Below, piece after piece: positions 11,113 through 22,139 of a DNA stretch of 64,000 nucleotides. The stretch is from Melitaea cinxia (lineage: Eukaryota; Arthropoda; Insecta; Lepidoptera; Nymphalidae). A program made the position numbers and the translations under genes. Below the pieces are notes generated by a model. The model worked only from the letters and a program-made list of their open reading frames with translations, did no database searches and was not told the origin of the DNA. Position 1 is the first letter of the stretch. Each line of letters begins with the position of its first letter. Where the stretch lies: assembly GCF_905220565.1 (NCBI RefSeq), contig NC_059419.1:992001-1056000 (forward strand). The letters are read 5' to 3'.

Positions 11113-12141
11113 TTTGATGGCGAATAGACAATCCTTTTATTTTTTCTCCACGTCGCGCTGTGTGCCCACTTTATAATTACATTTTCCCATAGACAATAGA
11201 CTACGTTTTTGTACTAGCAAAATCAAATTCTTAAATTACACAAATTATTATACAAATGAAACTAATATAATTTTTCAAAAAGGTTTTGATAAATAACAAC
11301 CACTTTTTATAATAAAATTTTGCGACGCCTAATTGTTATTATTATCTAATAACAGTTTTTACGTACTTAGTTTTAATTATTTGTAAGGCGCTAGTGAACA
11401 AATAAGCTGGAAGAAAAAAATATACTTAAAGTAATATTTAAATCAAAAGTTGGCAGTAACGCATTTTATATCACTAGGATAATTATATTTATAGCAAGCA
11501 AACGTACCGACTGGCGTTGCTCGTTAGCCGATGATCTTTTTACCACATTATTGAACACAGGAACACAAAACTACTTGAGAGCAGGAAATTTACTTTATTT
11601 TATAATTGGAATTTGGAATCTAATATTCAAAACAGAAACCGTTTTCAAATACTTAATTTTTGTTATTTATTATTATTGATATTTAAATGTATTATTGATA
11701 GATTATTTAGTTGAACACATATTTTTTTGTTTGATTAAATTTATATTTTGATGTATTTTTTTTTTTAATTTATTAACGAAGAACTTTATAATTCAATATA
11801 AATCATATTTCGAAGTTTATTATTTATAACACGTATTTCCGGAGTTCAAACCTTCACCGTAAAGTCGTCGAGACTGCAATTGAGATCCGTACATCATCGT
11901 AATCGTATGGTTCAGACTATTAATAGTAGGTATGTATGTAGGATTTGTATTAAAATTTAAAACTTTAAAATTTATGATTAAAAAAGATGTTCTGAAAATG
12001 AGCGGCATAAGTTTTAATTTATTTGCTGTCCTTATTGTTAGAGATTATATTTAAATAAAAAAGAATTGAAGAAATCTAAGCTACGCGCATAACTTTTGAT
12101 CAACAGCACTAAAGTGGATGGTACTGTCGGTAGTGAAAAAT
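11113..12141. other. Upstream region of the demethylase gene
   Basis: The first ~70 bases above the start codon at 11112 are the likely 5' UTR and core promoter. No TATA box was seen, and this part is GC-richer than the rest. Further up is AT-rich sequence without a recognised gene or repeat. Confidence 0.4.
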
Positions 12142-12155
12142 AAATTATTAAATTT
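12142..12155. repeat. Left target-site duplication of the I-type LINE
   Basis: AAATTATTAAATTT is present here next to the LINE's A-tail (read as T on plus) and again at 20930-20943 beyond the LINE's 5' end. Fourteen identical bases fit target-primed insertion. Confidence 0.7.
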
Positions 12156-12277
12156 TTTTTTTTTTTTTTTTAATCTTATTTATTTTATAAGCCATACATC
12201 AAGTGATTAAGTCGACTTAAAAATAATAACAATGATACTTATACCCTAGGCGTTACGTTAACAGTTGGGATTGCAAC

Positions 12278-15200
12278 TTAATGAGTATTTTTATAATAGT
12301 CATATCTAAGATTCAATGAATGTATCATGAAACCTACAAATCTATCACTATATTCGGCAGTGAACCCTGAACTTAAGATTCGATGGAGAAAGAAGAGAAA
12401 CTCACCAGTAGAGCATCGAGTTTCATTTAAGAAATTCAATCTGGCTTGTTCGTTGATTTTACACTCGAGAACTAAGTGTAGGAGGTCCTCTTCTCTCTCA
12501 CATCGTGTACAGTTTGGATCGTCTCTTTTTTTCATAATGAAGTTAAACTTGTTAAGTGGGATGTGGTAAGTACGGGCCCGGAAGCAAACAGTTAAATGTT
12601 TTCTGTTGAGGTTTCTTGAGGCAAACCAAGGTTCGCGTGGTGGTTCGTCTACAATGGTCCTGTACCAGAGGCCCTTGTTTTGAGAGCACTCATTGAAATA
12701 AGATTTAAATTTAATATAATTGTCGTTTTTTATTTTTGGAAGATGGTCAGTATAGTGCGGTACGATGTCGAGAGGTATGCCGTTCTGTAGAGCTTTGGAT
12801 GCAAGTGAGTCCGCAACTTCGTTACCCTTGATGCCCACATGTGAAGGAATCCATTGTAGACGAACTTCAACCCCGTTACGTATCAATCTATAGATACATT
12901 TAATAATGAGGTAAGCTTCGTTTCTACCGACACAACCGCCCTTAGCACATCTCAACAAATGTTGTAAACTACTCTTAGAGTCTGTAAAGATTACAATTTT
13001 ATGATATGCTGTCGACTCTATGTAATGTACTGCTTCATTAATTGCTGTCAGTTCAACTCCCATGATGGGTATACATGAATTTTCAATAAGAAATTTGGCC
13101 CCAAAATCCGCAGCTACATCGTAAAACGCACAACTAGAACCGTCTCTTGTTTTGGACCCGTCGGTGTAAATTTGAATGTAATCTGAGAACTTTATATCTA
13201 TCATATCTTCGGTATGTTGCTTAAGGTCGTGAATGGGTAGTTGAGCTTTAGATTTATTAATAGTGTTCACTCTATGCACGATAATATTATCCCAGGGGAA
13301 TGTTTTAATATCAAAAGAAAGCGAAAATTGGGGCAAAATCTCGAATTTTGACATGGGTAAGTTGGAATAGTTTCTGAAACTCTCAAGCAGAAGTGGAATT
13401 TGGTTTTTGCGCCAATATCTTGTACCCGAATTCAAAGTCTTGTCTAATGCTTCTAATTGTTTTTTCAAAGGGTCGGATATTCTGGAAGAAAGTTTCAGAA
13501 AGTATTTATCACTTAGATATATTCTTCTAAGACTCAAAGATGGAATACATAGTTCGCTTTCCATTGTAAAAATTGGGGTGTCCCGAATAAAGCTACCACA
13601 AAGCCGAAGACATTGGTTCTGTATCACGTCCAACCTCTGTAGGAGCCTAGAGTTGGCGTTACCGTAAATAATACACCCGTAATCGAGTCGGGATCGCACC
13701 AGTGCTAAATAAAGTCTTCTTAAGTGAGTTGGATGGACACCCCACTTTGAACTACTTATACAGCTAAGGATATTGACGAATGGAATACATTTTTGAGCAG
13801 TTTCTAAAACTTGTCGGGTCCAGTTCAGGCGACTGTCCACCCATACACCCAGAAACTTTGTACAATTTGTAAGCTTAATTTCAGTGTTATTTATTCGTAT
13901 ACTAATAGAAGGCACTTTATATTTTCTAGTTAGGATGCAAACTTTAGTCTTCGAGAGAGATATTTCTAATCCAATTTCCTGTAACATTGTTATAAAGACG
14001 CTAAGACTTGATTGAAGGACACTAGCACACAAATCAATACTTTGATTAATACAGTAAAAAGCGAAGTCATCGGCATATTGTGACACCTTAACTGTCTTAA
14101 CAAGTTTGTTGCATAATTTAATTGTGACTATATTGAACAAAATGGGTGACATTGGGTCACCTTGAGCTAAACCTTGCCTGCTTGTTCTTGTTATTTCTGT
14201 ACCATCCCGTAGCCTATATATCAGAACTCTTTCTTTCAAAAATTCCCTAATGTATCTACATATGAGCGGATCGACATCAAATTCAACCAAAGAGCTAATA
14301 AGAGGTTCGATTGCCAAATTGTTATAAGCGTTACTTATGTCTCCATACGCGCACAAAACGTATTTCTTGTGTATAAAAGCAGTCTCTGTGTCTACAATAA
14401 ACCTACTAAGATTGTCTAGACAAGAAAGTCCACGGCGGAAACCCAACGTGCTACCATTAAATAATTTGTTGCTTTCGAAATGATGTTCAAGACGACGAGT
14501 TATCATTAAGTTAAAGGTTTTACAAAGGCAATTCATGAGTGAAATAGGACGATACTTATCAGTGTTTCTCTTAGGTATGGCAATAAGTTTGATCCTACGC
14601 CATTGCTCTGGTATTTCGCCTTTTTTATAAATTGTGTTAAATATGTGTAAGAGATATTTTTTTGCGTTATCTGGTAAGTGACTAATCATAGAATAAGTAA
14701 TAGTATCCAAACCCGCCGAAGTATCTACTCTTTTAAGAATCATGACAAGCTCTGAAAAAGTGAAAAATAAAGGGTTGGAACCATCAATATTGGAATCTAG
14801 GGGCTGGAAGGAAACACTGTCAGGAGTGAGTTCTGTTACAAAAGAGACTGCGGTACTTTCTGGTAAGTAATGTTTAGGGCTTCGGTAACCTTTAAGCCAT
14901 CTGAGTTTCCTCCAAACCTCACGACTGGGCATGTTGCTGTCTATGCTGTCACAAAGCTCTTGCCAGGAATTCCTTTTAGCGAGTTTTATCAATTTTCGAG
15001 CAATAACTACTTTTTCTCTGTAAATTAAATAGTTTTCGACCGTGCGTAATTTCCTAAAGTTCTTAAGAGATAATCGTCTCTCAGCTACTGCCTTCGATAA
15101 GTCAGGATTCCACCACGGTTTTGGCTTAAATTTGTTAGGGTTAAAACCAGTTTTAATATATGGTATGTTTTTGTTGGCACTTTCCTCAATAATCTCTATG

Positions 15201-15284
15201 AGTTTATCGTAGTTACTTTGTACATTATTTCCATAATTTAATCCCTCACATGCAGATTCTATGTGTTGTGTGTACTCTACCCAG
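12278..15284 (-). CDS. LINE ORF2, 3' part: reverse transcriptase, RNase H, C-terminal zinc knuckle
   Basis: This is the larger part of ORF2, open from the LTR junction to the stop at 12278, about 1001 codons. RT motifs include a palm 'SRQGLAQGDPMSP' and the catalytic YADD (plus strand about 14050-14070). RNase H follows with 'IYTDGSK', 'VELTAINEA', 'FTDSKSS' and 'WIPSHVGIKGNEVADSLAS', so the D-E-D-D set is present. A CCHC cluster ('CTRCEREEDLLHLVLEC') is near the end. The frame matches the endonuclease part at 18821-19561: 741 + 3003 bases, counting the duplicated CCAG once, make 1248 codons including the stop. The enzyme would copy LINE RNA at a nicked target; here it is cut in two by the insertion. 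Confidence 0.9.
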
Positions 15285-15740
15285 TGCTACGTGTTAAAAA
15301 ATTGCTTGTTGGGTTAGAGAGACACCCACAACTCCTAACACGAGACACAAGAGAGAGAGTAAAAAAAAATCCTACAGAATCTTAATTTTTTTTTTTCAAA
15401 ACACACAAAATCACCTTACACTAAAGCAAAACTTAAACCTATAAGAACTACAATGACTCACCCACAACAAATCGCACACAGATCTTAAGACGGCGAGAGA
15501 ATCCAACCCAAAAAAAGAAAAGAGCAAAAAGGCCCGCAACACACGTCCTGAGCCTTATATACACAAACCCAGTGTCGCGACACTACTACCCCCTAAGGAC
15601 AACCGCGACGTAATACAATACGAGGGTATTCCAAAATTAAATCAGTCGCCTAGAAAAAGTAAATAGCAACGCTAATGCATAACTGTGCTATTATACATCA
15701 GCAGGAACGAAACTACGTGCTAATAAAAATATATGCTACA
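15285..15740 (-). repeat. 3' LTR of the gypsy-class element
   Basis: It has TG...CA ends (minus-strand TGTAGC...GTAGCA) and is 456 bp. It is identical to 18365-18820 except for one base near the outer end (GTG against GCG on plus). Confidence 0.9.
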
Positions 15741-15743
15741 ATA

Positions 15744-15751
15744 CCCCCCCC
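15744..15751 (-). other. Polypurine tract of the gypsy-class element
   Basis: Eight G on the minus strand, followed by TAT and then the 3' LTR. This is the expected place of the plus-strand primer. Confidence 0.6.
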
Positions 15752-16518
15752 GACAGAGAAGAATTTTGCATCTCTGGCAAAATTCTAAAAAAAACTAATG
15801 TAAGGAGAGAATCTGGTAAGCTCAGAAAGGGATTATAAAATTTAACTCCATACTAAGAGAAAAAAAAATTTTTTTTGATAGATTAATCATAAGAGATAAT
15901 CGAATTACAAAAACACCACATATAATTTTGAATTCACTGCAACACTGTCTTACGACCCAATCATACGTCACTAACATACAACATCCTGAAATTCAACTAT
16001 CAACGTGCATTAACCGACCTAGACAATTAACGCCCTGACACTCAGAGTGACGGTCTATAAATGAGCACCACTCAGCAGCTACTTAAAATTTTTAATTTAA
16101 CAATTTTTTTTTTCTTTTTAATCCATATTTAATACCGTATTCCCGATGTAGGCTTTAGAATGTGCATAACACAATTAGAATCGAATATATATTCAATAGA
16201 ATAAAATAATATGTGGAATCGCCACCCGTTCCAGAATTAAGTTGTAACACAACAACAACAACTTATGGCGTAGGCTTTAAACAAAATAATATGAGTGAGT
16301 AGATACGTTAGAGATGCACCCAACACACACAAATTAAGTTATTGCTCAGTGGAATAACTCAACAAAAATAAACACCAAAAGTACATTAGAGACGTACCCA
16401 ACACACAACTATCATAAGTCATGTACTTGTATAAGCACAAAATAAAAAAAATGAGATCATCACCCGTCTCAAAGATGGAATACGTAATATAGATTTAAAA
16501 CAAAAAGAAAACACAATA
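15752..16518. other. Internal non-coding 3' region of the gypsy-class element
   Basis: AT-rich sequence between integrase and the 3' LTR, where an envelope gene might lie in some relatives. No long open frame was seen. Confidence 0.5.
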
Positions 16519-17433
16519 TCAATTACCCTTACTACCAGAACTTCCTGTTAACTTCAAATCTTTAATATGCCAAACCCCAAGATCTTTACCATTCATATCC
16601 TGTAATACGTATACAAGAGGAGATCTTTTACCAACAATTCGACATTTGATAAATTTAGGCGCTAATTTCTTAGAAAAGTATTTATCTTTATCACTCAAGA
16701 AGTAAGTTTTCTTATAAACAAGATCACCAACATTAAATTCCGCAGTCCTACGACGCAAATTATAACTTGAAGTATTTTTTAAATGAGCGGCATACAACCG
16801 AAATTGAACTTTATCGAAAATACTCGCCAACTGACCTAAGTTCTCCGCATAACAGTCACGAGGAGTAAAAATCATATTTTCTATACTATCAGAGTCCAAA
16901 TAATGCGAACCACACGACACTAACTCCCTACCGAAAACTAAAAAGGACGGAGTGAAACCCGTAGTTTCATTTACCGCGCTGTTAATTGCAAATTGAATTT
17001 GAGGTAAGTACCTATCCCACGATCTATGATCCTCATCGACAAAGGATGCAATACAAGTTAAAATAGTACGATTATATCTCTCAACCGGATTAACCTGTGG
17101 AGTATAACGTGGAGTAAAATGAACATTAGGAACATTATAACTTTTAAAAAATTTGATACACTCATTACTAATGAATTGCGTACCATTATCCAATATTACC
17201 GACTGAGGAATACCATGAACTAAGAAAACATTATCTTCAATTAACTTAATTATTACTTTGGAAGTTGCGCGCTTCATAGGGAAAATTAAACAAAATTTTG
17301 AAAAACAACAAGTTACAACCAATATATAATTATTTTGTTTTCTACTAATAGGCAATGGACCCATAATGTCAATTGAAATAACCTGCCAAGGACGGACACA
17401 ATTCTTAGGACGACCCATGACACCTAATGTCAT
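16519..17433 (-). CDS. Integrase, catalytic core and C-terminal part (gypsy-class)
   Basis: 304 codons. The DDE triad is visible: Asp in 'VISIDIMGPLP', Asp in 'VILDNGTQF' and Glu in 'NPVERYNRT'. The first two are about 58-60 residues apart, and Glu follows 35-36 residues later, the retroviral-integrase spacing. A chromodomain was not recognised at the C-terminus. The N-terminal HHCC zinc domain is lost at the deletion that joins it to gag. The Met at the start comes from the deletion junction, so this frame is probably not translated alone. Confidence 0.85.
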   Translation of the reverse strand: MTLGVMGRPKNCVRPWQVISIDIMGPLPISRKQNNYILVVTCCFSKFCLIFPMKRATSKVIIKLIEDNVFLVHGIPQSVILDNGTQFISNECIKFFKSYNVPNVHFTPRYTPQVNPVERYNRTILTCIASFVDEDHRSWDRYLPQIQFAINSAVNETTGFTPSFLVFGRELVSCGSHYLDSDSIENMIFTPRDCYAENLGQLASIFDKVQFRLYAAHLKNTSSYNLRRRTAEFNVGDLVYKKTYFLSDKDKYFSKKLAPKFIKCRIVGKRSPLVYVLQDMNGKDLGVWHIKDLKLTGSSGSKGN

Positions 17434-17806
17434 GTTGTAATGTCATGTAATGTTGATCAATACACAAATCGTAAATGTCCCTATTCTTCTTAACCTCATC
17501 CTCATCCAATCTGCCAATCCTATGATACAAATGAGCCAACAAATTCCCTGCCCTCAATAAACTATTAAAATTCGGATTAGAATTAATAATTGATTTCACT
17601 TTTATCAAGGTGTCACTAATACCGCCCAAATCGGTTATAATATCCAACGGACTGACCAAAATCTCCTCTGACGGTAACAATTCCGATAATTGTAATATTT
17701 GTTTACGTAAAGCTAAAACCGTGGCAGCTGGCTCCTCATTCCGAACAACCACCTCATATTCTAACTCAGCCTTAGGCAGGGATACGAATTTTATTAAGTG
17801 AGTCAT
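17405..17806 (-). CDS. Truncated gag N-terminal region (gypsy-class)
   Basis: 133 codons starting after the leader. It is rich in helix-forming Leu and Glu, with no zinc knuckle. It ends a few codons beyond the deletion junction, where it overlaps the integrase frame by 29 bases in another frame. Its gag identity is inferred from position (first frame after the primer site) and style. The last codons are read out of frame from former pol sequence. Confidence 0.6.
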   Translation of the reverse strand: MTHLIKFVSLPKAELEYEVVVRNEEPAATVLALRKQILQLSELLPSEEILVSPLDIITDLGGISDTLIKVKSIINSNPNFNSLLRAGNLLAHLYHRIGRLDEDEVKKNRDIYDLCIDQHYMTLQHDIRCHGSS

Positions 17807-18351
17807 CGTAGCACAATAATAAAATTAAAACGAAACAAAAAGTACAAAAAAGTTCGATTTAAATTAATGTTAATATGTAACAAAGAAGTACAAAGTAAGC
17901 AAAAATATTCGTTAATAGAGGGTAGTAAAAAAAATTTAGTTACGGCAAAAATTATTGAGCAAGAAATAATTAATACAAAAAGTAGGTAACTGAAAATTTT
18001 TAGCAAGGAACGATTAACAATGCAAAAACCGTGACTACGATCGTACAAATCTTTTAAATTCAAATAAAAACTTTTAAATATTAACTTTAAATTTTAAACA
18101 TACTAATATAAATACACAACCTAAACGAAACAGTAATCAAATTTAATTAATAAAAATGAAAAGTAATAATTTAACACAATTCACAAAACACAAAACACAC
18201 AAAGACACAAGAACAAGACCCTTTCCATACCCAGAGAAAACACTTGCTAGGAATAAGAAAAAAAAATTGAGTGCCAATGCGATACCCTACAAAATAAAAT
18301 AATTAAAATAATTCACCGACAAACAAATAATTTTAAATATTAGAGAATTTA
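17807..18351 (-). other. Leader of the gypsy-class element between primer site and gag
   Basis: AT-rich, A-rich on plus, and without a convincing gene. Short open frames here on both strands look like chance. Confidence 0.5.
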
Positions 18352-18363
18352 CGTTGGGCGCCA
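18352..18363 (-). promoter_or_regulatory. Primer-binding site, tRNA-Lys type
   Basis: The minus strand reads TGGCGCCCAACG one base inside the 5' LTR. It is complementary to the 3' end of tRNA-Lys(CUU) with CCA, as I recall that tRNA (known family use in gypsy elements). Confidence 0.65.
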
Positions 18364-18364
18364 G

Positions 18365-18820
18365 TGCTACGCGTTAAAAAATTGCTTGTTGGGTTAGAGA
18401 GACACCCACAACTCCTAACACGAGACACAAGAGAGAGAGTAAAAAAAAATCCTACAGAATCTTAATTTTTTTTTTTCAAAACACACAAAATCACCTTACA
18501 CTAAAGCAAAACTTAAACCTATAAGAACTACAATGACTCACCCACAACAAATCGCACACAGATCTTAAGACGGCGAGAGAATCCAACCCAAAAAAAGAAA
18601 AGAGCAAAAAGGCCCGCAACACACGTCCTGAGCCTTATATACACAAACCCAGTGTCGCGACACTACTACCCCCTAAGGACAACCGCGACGTAATACAATA
18701 CGAGGGTATTCCAAAATTAAATCAGTCGCCTAGAAAAAGTAAATAGCAACGCTAATGCATAACTGTGCTATTATACATCAGCAGGAACGAAACTACGTGC
18801 TAATAAAAATATATGCTACA
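18365..18820 (-). repeat. 5' LTR of the gypsy-class element
   Basis: 456 bp, the same as 15285-15740 but for one base. On the minus strand a TATATAAG box lies near 18634-18641, about 180 bases from the upstream edge, with GC-richer sequence after it. This is the likely promoter for the element RNA. Confidence 0.9.
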
Positions 18821-19561
18821 CCAGTTGGCCTTTTTGATGTTCCTTTTTAATTCGGGGCTATTTTGAGTACTGTCTAACGTTTTAATAGAAATAATGAGGT
18901 GATCACTGCCAAGAGATTCGTTAGTAACGTTCCAATCAAAGTCGAGTGTTAGATCGGAACTACAGAAAGATATATCAGGTGATGTGCACATTATACTATC
19001 ATTAAGTTTAGCGCAACGGGTAAAGTCTCCATTGTTAAGAAATACATAATTATGATTTATGCTAGTGTCCGCCAAAAGTCTACCCCGTGTGTCAGTTGTG
19101 TATGACCAAGCCGAGTGATGTGCATTGAAGTCTCCGACTATTAGAGTTTTCTCAGAAAAATAACTGAAAAGCTCCTGGTAGTCCCCAACGCTCACTGTGA
19201 CATTTGTGGGAGAATAGACCCCTATGATATGTTGAAGTTTATTAATATTAAGGACTTCAAGGCACAAAACGTCAATGTTATTATAATTACTTGGAAGAGT
19301 TTTAAGGCAACAATTTATAGATTGATGAACCAAAATTGCTAAGCCTGCATATCCATCTACTCGATCCTTTCTAAAGATAGAGTAACCGGTTAAGTTAATA
19401 TGGTGTTCGTATTGCAGCCAAGTTTCAGAAAGAACGCATATATGTACTTTTTCATTATGTAGATATGAATCCAATTCACTTAATTTTGGTATCAAACTTT
19501 GACAGTTCCATTGAATAATATTAAGCTTAAATCCTACAGTCAATACCATTAAATCCCACAA
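18821..19561 (-). CDS. LINE ORF2, 5' part: apurinic-type endonuclease
   Basis: The first 247 codons of ORF2, starting 34 bases after the ORF1 stop. Endonuclease motifs: 'IIQWNCQS' at the N-terminus, 'LSETWL', 'VGDFNAHH' and 'SLGSDHLII'. The last has the SDH signature, so the active site looks complete. The protein would nick the target DNA for target-primed reverse transcription. The frame runs into the gypsy LTR at 18820 and stops a few codons later, so the copy now makes only a free endonuclease domain, if anything. Confidence 0.9.
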
Positions 19562-19595
19562 GAAATAGAGTAGTACTTACCTAAAAGTAATTTAT

Positions 19596-20747
19596 TTATT
19601 TATTTATATCGGAATTTTTCTTACAAGATAAGTACTTTAGTTTACCTACAATACGTGAGAGTTTGTTTTTAACACTGCGATATGAGATGGTCGGTATCAA
19701 GTCAGTAAACATTTCGATCAACGCACCAATTTCTTCTGTGTAATTGTAAGTAATTTCTGATATGTCCTTAACTCCATATGTGTGTGTGAGATACTCTTTA
19801 ACTTGTTTTCCGGATAGTGGATATGTTTTACCGGAGATGTTTATAAAGTTTTCCACGTGATCCCAGTCAATTGATTCCAAATCGTTATGAGGTGCTCTTT
19901 TGAGTATCTTTCCACTCTTGGGCTTGTAAACTTCGTCTAAGCTGGACTGGGAAGATTTATCATCAAAGTCCTCATCACTGTTTTCGTTGCTAGGAATGCT
20001 GTTTTCTTTTGTTGTTTCGGATTCAATAAAATCAGTTGTAGTTGAAGATTCAGTGGGTGGATGAGGACGCTTGAAAATTGCTGTCTCAGTAGTATCCGGT
20101 GTTCTTTGGTTAAAAACATTCGTGTCGTTGATATTTTCCGGGCATTTAGAGGCTACGTGTCCGTCTTTTTTGCATATAAAACAAGTCATTGTGTCTGATG
20201 AGAAATAGATCCAGTAATTCATTTCTTCAAAATTCATAGATATTTTATCTGGAAGTCGGGTGAAATCCTCAGGAGTTACATAAACTTGTCTTCGAAAGCT
20301 TAGAATGTGGTTATAGCCCGTTTCATTGAAGCCAGCACGCAGGAAAGATATGGGTGATTGTGGTGTAATATTCATTTCTAATAGTTTCTTTTCAATTTCG
20401 ACGTGCGGTATAATGGGACACACATTGGATATGATGATACGTCTGTTTCTGCTGATCAGCGGTCGGATGGGTAGTTTTTGGTTTTGAATTGTGACATATT
20501 TTATTTTATCAATGATCTCATCAGCGATTACCTTTGATGACACGTAGATGCAAATTCTATTGTTTGATATTCTTGACAAAAAACGGATTTGCGATGGGTC
20601 GATTATTCTTCCTAACGCTTGAGCATAATCTTTGATTTGTACGTTTTCTAAAGCATCAATGATAATTGCTTGGTCCTTTTTAGGGAACATGGTGTTTTGT
20701 GTCACAGTAGCGTAACTGGGATTATTGACTAACGTTTGGGAGTTCAT
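19596..20747 (-). CDS. LINE ORF1: gag-like nucleic-acid-binding protein
   Basis: 383 codons. One CCHC knuckle is visible at C189, C192, H197 and C202. Downstream are a Ser/Thr/Glu-rich stretch (about 215-270) and a basic C-terminus. The N-terminal half resembles the RNA-recognition folds of LINE gag proteins only in general pattern. It is expected to coat the LINE RNA. No frameshift or stop was seen. ORF1 and ORF2 are separated by 34 bases, as in two-cistron LINE messages. Confidence 0.85.
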   Translation of the reverse strand: MNSQTLVNNPSYATVTQNTMFPKKDQAIIIDALENVQIKDYAQALGRIIDPSQIRFLSRISNNRICIYVSSKVIADEIIDKIKYVTIQNQKLPIRPLISRNRRIIISNVCPIIPHVEIEKKLLEMNITPQSPISFLRAGFNETGYNHILSFRRQVYVTPEDFTRLPDKISMNFEEMNYWIYFSSDTMTCFICKKDGHVASKCPENINDTNVFNQRTPDTTETAIFKRPHPPTESSTTTDFIESETTKENSIPSNENSDEDFDDKSSQSSLDEVYKPKSGKILKRAPHNDLESIDWDHVENFINISGKTYPLSGKQVKEYLTHTYGVKDISEITYNYTEEIGALIEMFTDLIPTISYRSVKNKLSRIVGKLKYLSCKKNSDINK

Positions 20748-20929
20748 TTTGTTCCTGTAGTCAGAAACAATAGGAATGTTGCGATGTTATCACTTATTGA
20801 AAAAACAAAAAATCCGATTCCATTATAATAATCACTTTACACAATGAGGGTAGAAATGCACTCGTGGAAAAATAAATCACTAGCGCACGCAGGTAACGAC
20901 CGGTTTCGATGACAGATCACCGATGACTG
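20748..20929 (-). promoter_or_regulatory. 5' UTR and internal promoter region of the I-type LINE
   Basis: The region from the CAGTCATCGG end to ORF1. Full-length LINEs of this group use an internal promoter starting at the first base. No TATA box was seen. Confidence 0.5.
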
Positions 20930-20943
20930 AAATTATTAAATTT
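20930..20943. repeat. Right target-site duplication of the I-type LINE
   Basis: AAATTATTAAATTT, identical to 12142-12155. Confidence 0.7.
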
Positions 20944-22139
20944 GATAAAATTTAAAATTTACGTAGAAATACACTTAAATATTCTGATTTGAAATCATAA
21001 AAGCACATTATTGTTTTATTATATTGAAATTAGAAATCGTATATTTTAATCTGTATATCACGTGACTTAAAACACGACCCGCCATGGTATGACGTCATAA
21101 GTGCAAAAACAAAGTTCTGTCAGTGCTATAAACAGCTAGGTAGGTACATATCCTACATATCTATCAACTTTAATTTCAAGGAGTAATAGTTGTGCTCTTT
21201 CGCTACTTAGCATTCCATTTGTACCTTTTTATTTATTAAAAAAATTATATCAAAAATGGTGCTATCACCAAACAATATTGTGCACAAGTGCAAATACAAG
21301 TGCAAATTTGAATAAAAGTTACTTTTGTGTTGCATGCAGTGATTTTGAAAAAGACAACCAAGTAGATATCAAGTAGATATTATAGAGATTGACTATGACC
21401 AAAACTATGTATCGGAACCAGAGTTATCTCTTTTTGGAAACACAATATTTTCCCAATTTCATATGAAAGTGTAAAAAAAAAAATAATAAAAGAAGTAGTT
21501 CAAATATGTATATTTTTATTTTACTTTTTTAAGTGAAGTAATTCAAAATCACGATTAGCACTCATTAATTTACAAACATTGCAACTACACACAGTTGTAA
21601 AACAACACTTGTGAGCAAAAATATGGAATAATCCATGTGTCTTCTAACTTATTATCAGTATAGAACCAATTGAGTTATAAAAAACTATGATTTGTAGCGT
21701 ATTCATTAGTCTAAAGTTATTTACATTTCAGTAATAAACTCAATTGATTATATACTGGAAATACGTTGAAAGAAGCGCGGTGATTCCATAGAACTATAAT
21801 ATATAACTTAATAATAATATAACTCCTCAGAAACATAGGGCATTAAGAAGTACCAATAGTATTATTTCTTATTTATATACAAATCATTCCTATGTATACC
21901 TGTATTACAATTACATTAATATTCTTAAAGAATCCAGAAATGTCCGATCGAATCGTCCGTCGATGAAATAATAAATCCTTTTAATTATACAATATGAATA
22001 AAAATGATGTTTTTCATAATTAAATCAATATTGACACTGGATTTGCTTTATCCGCTCTATATTTTTTAGATTCAGGTACTGGTAAATCTGGAAGCAATGC
22101 TCATAAACAATAGCTAAGTACTAACGTTGGTAATTGTAC
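20944..22139. other. Non-coding stretch with a TGACGTCA palindrome
   Basis: No gene is supported. GGTATGACGTCATAAG lies near 21086-21102, and an outlying match in inverted orientation is near 25330-25368. An ATG at 21256 opens only a 19-codon frame. The rest is AT-rich. Confidence 0.35.

Larger units (their letters stand above)
15285..18820 (-). mobile_element. Gypsy-class (Ty3) LTR retrotransposon, internally deleted, recent insertion
   Basis: Two 456-bp LTRs bound 2.6 kb of internal DNA. CCAG is duplicated on both sides (15281-15284, 18821-18824), the 4-bp size usual for gypsy. It has a primer site, a G-run polypurine tract, an N-terminal gag piece and the catalytic part of integrase. Protease, reverse transcriptase, RNase H and the integrase zinc domain are missing, so it cannot move by itself. 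The LTRs differ at one base (15292/18372 region), so the insertion is young and probably moved in trans. No envelope gene was seen. Confidence 0.9.
12156..20929 (-). mobile_element. Full-length I-type non-LTR retrotransposon, interrupted by a gypsy-class element
   Basis: Minus-strand order: 5' UTR (20929-20748), ORF1 with a CCHC knuckle, 34-base spacer, ORF2 with endonuclease, reverse transcriptase, RNase H and C-terminal CCHC, short 3' UTR and poly(A). Without the LTR element it is about 5.2 kb. The 5' end reads CAGTCATCGG, and a 14-bp duplication flanks it, so the copy is complete. An RNase H after RT places it in the I group (I, Nimb, LOA) or R1; I could not decide. The only break seen is the LTR insertion in ORF2. 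Confidence 0.85.

Noticed and set aside
14900..15290. End of the LINE coding region at a Leu/Met start near 14992
   Set aside because: The frame is open further up to the LTR junction at 15284 and continues beyond the insertion.
15744..15751. Assembly error at the C-run
   Set aside because: Its place next to the 3' LTR fits a polypurine tract.
17798..18063. Small open frames on both strands
   Set aside because: They lie in the A-rich leader of the gypsy-class element and have no domain.
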